Positions 6,707-6,735 of a stretch of DNA of 6,735 nucleotides are shown in pieces. How positions within the stretch are numbered: position 1 is the stretch's first letter; each line of letters starts with the position of its first letter. A program made the translations under genes and the position numbers. The DNA comes from Taibaiella helvus_B (GTDB lineage Bacteria; Bacteroidota; Bacteroidia; Chitinophagales; Chitinophagaceae), in assembly GCA_040392805.1 (NCBI GenBank), contig JBEBVI010000228.1, forward strand, positions 1 to 6,735, written 5' to 3'. Under the pieces are notes generated by a model, which searched no databases, was not told the DNA's origin, and saw only the letters and a program-made list of their open reading frames with translations.

Positions 6707-6735
6707 TTACATAGACAGTAGCTCTTCCTCGTCCT
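6707..6735 (-). CDS. Possible 3' end of a convergent gene, cut by the window
   Basis: Read on the minus strand, the last bases of the window give ...DEEELLSM followed by a TAA stop (complement of 6707-6709). An acidic tail of this kind is typical of a protein C-terminus, and the stop would lie 28 bases from the stop of the response regulator, a normal convergent spacing. Only eight codons are visible, so the product cannot be named and chance is a real alternative. The 28 bases between the two stops show no clear terminator hairpin. Confidence 0.35.

Overview
The window looks like chromosomal DNA of a member of the Bacteroidota, most likely Chitinophagaceae or a close relative (inference). 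The grounds are a secreted enzyme ending in a type IX secretion (T9SS) sorting domain, a periplasmic two-component-propeller sensor kinase of the Reg_prop / Y_Y_Y type, start codons without clear Shine-Dalgarno sequences, and AT-rich intergenic DNA around moderately GC genes.

Layout: bases 1-881 hold no convincing gene. They contain a short direct repeat, a cluster of small hairpins (82-265) in a patch that is open on both strands, an imperfect inverted repeat near 544-591, and a strong hairpin plus T-tract at 798-838, just ahead of the first gene. Bases 882-2870 encode a 662-residue secreted PNGase F-type amidase with accessory beta domains and a C-terminal T9SS signal. The 129-base gap after it carries a direct and inverted AAGTGATG-type repeat. 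Bases 3000-6023 encode a 1007-residue sensor histidine kinase, and 6043-6678 its NarL/LuxR-type response regulator, 19 bases downstream. At the right edge, 6707-6735 on the minus strand reads as the last codons of a convergent gene cut by the window.

How the parts may work together: kinase and regulator are almost certainly a cognate pair in one operon. The kinase has the same sensory architecture as the hybrid (HTCS) glycan sensors of Bacteroides, but split into two proteins and with a HisKA_3 / LuxR output. The PNGase F homologue releases, or once released, N-glycans from glycoproteins outside the cell. Its position next to a propeller sensor suggests, but does not prove, that the pair controls glycoprotein use. 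Two residue-level oddities deserve attention: the PNGase keeps the D60 and E206 equivalents but not the E118 equivalent, and the kinase has Asn-Asn-Gly where the ATP-binding Asp-x-Gly is expected. No wholly novel system is evident; the least explained DNA is the structured first 300 bases.
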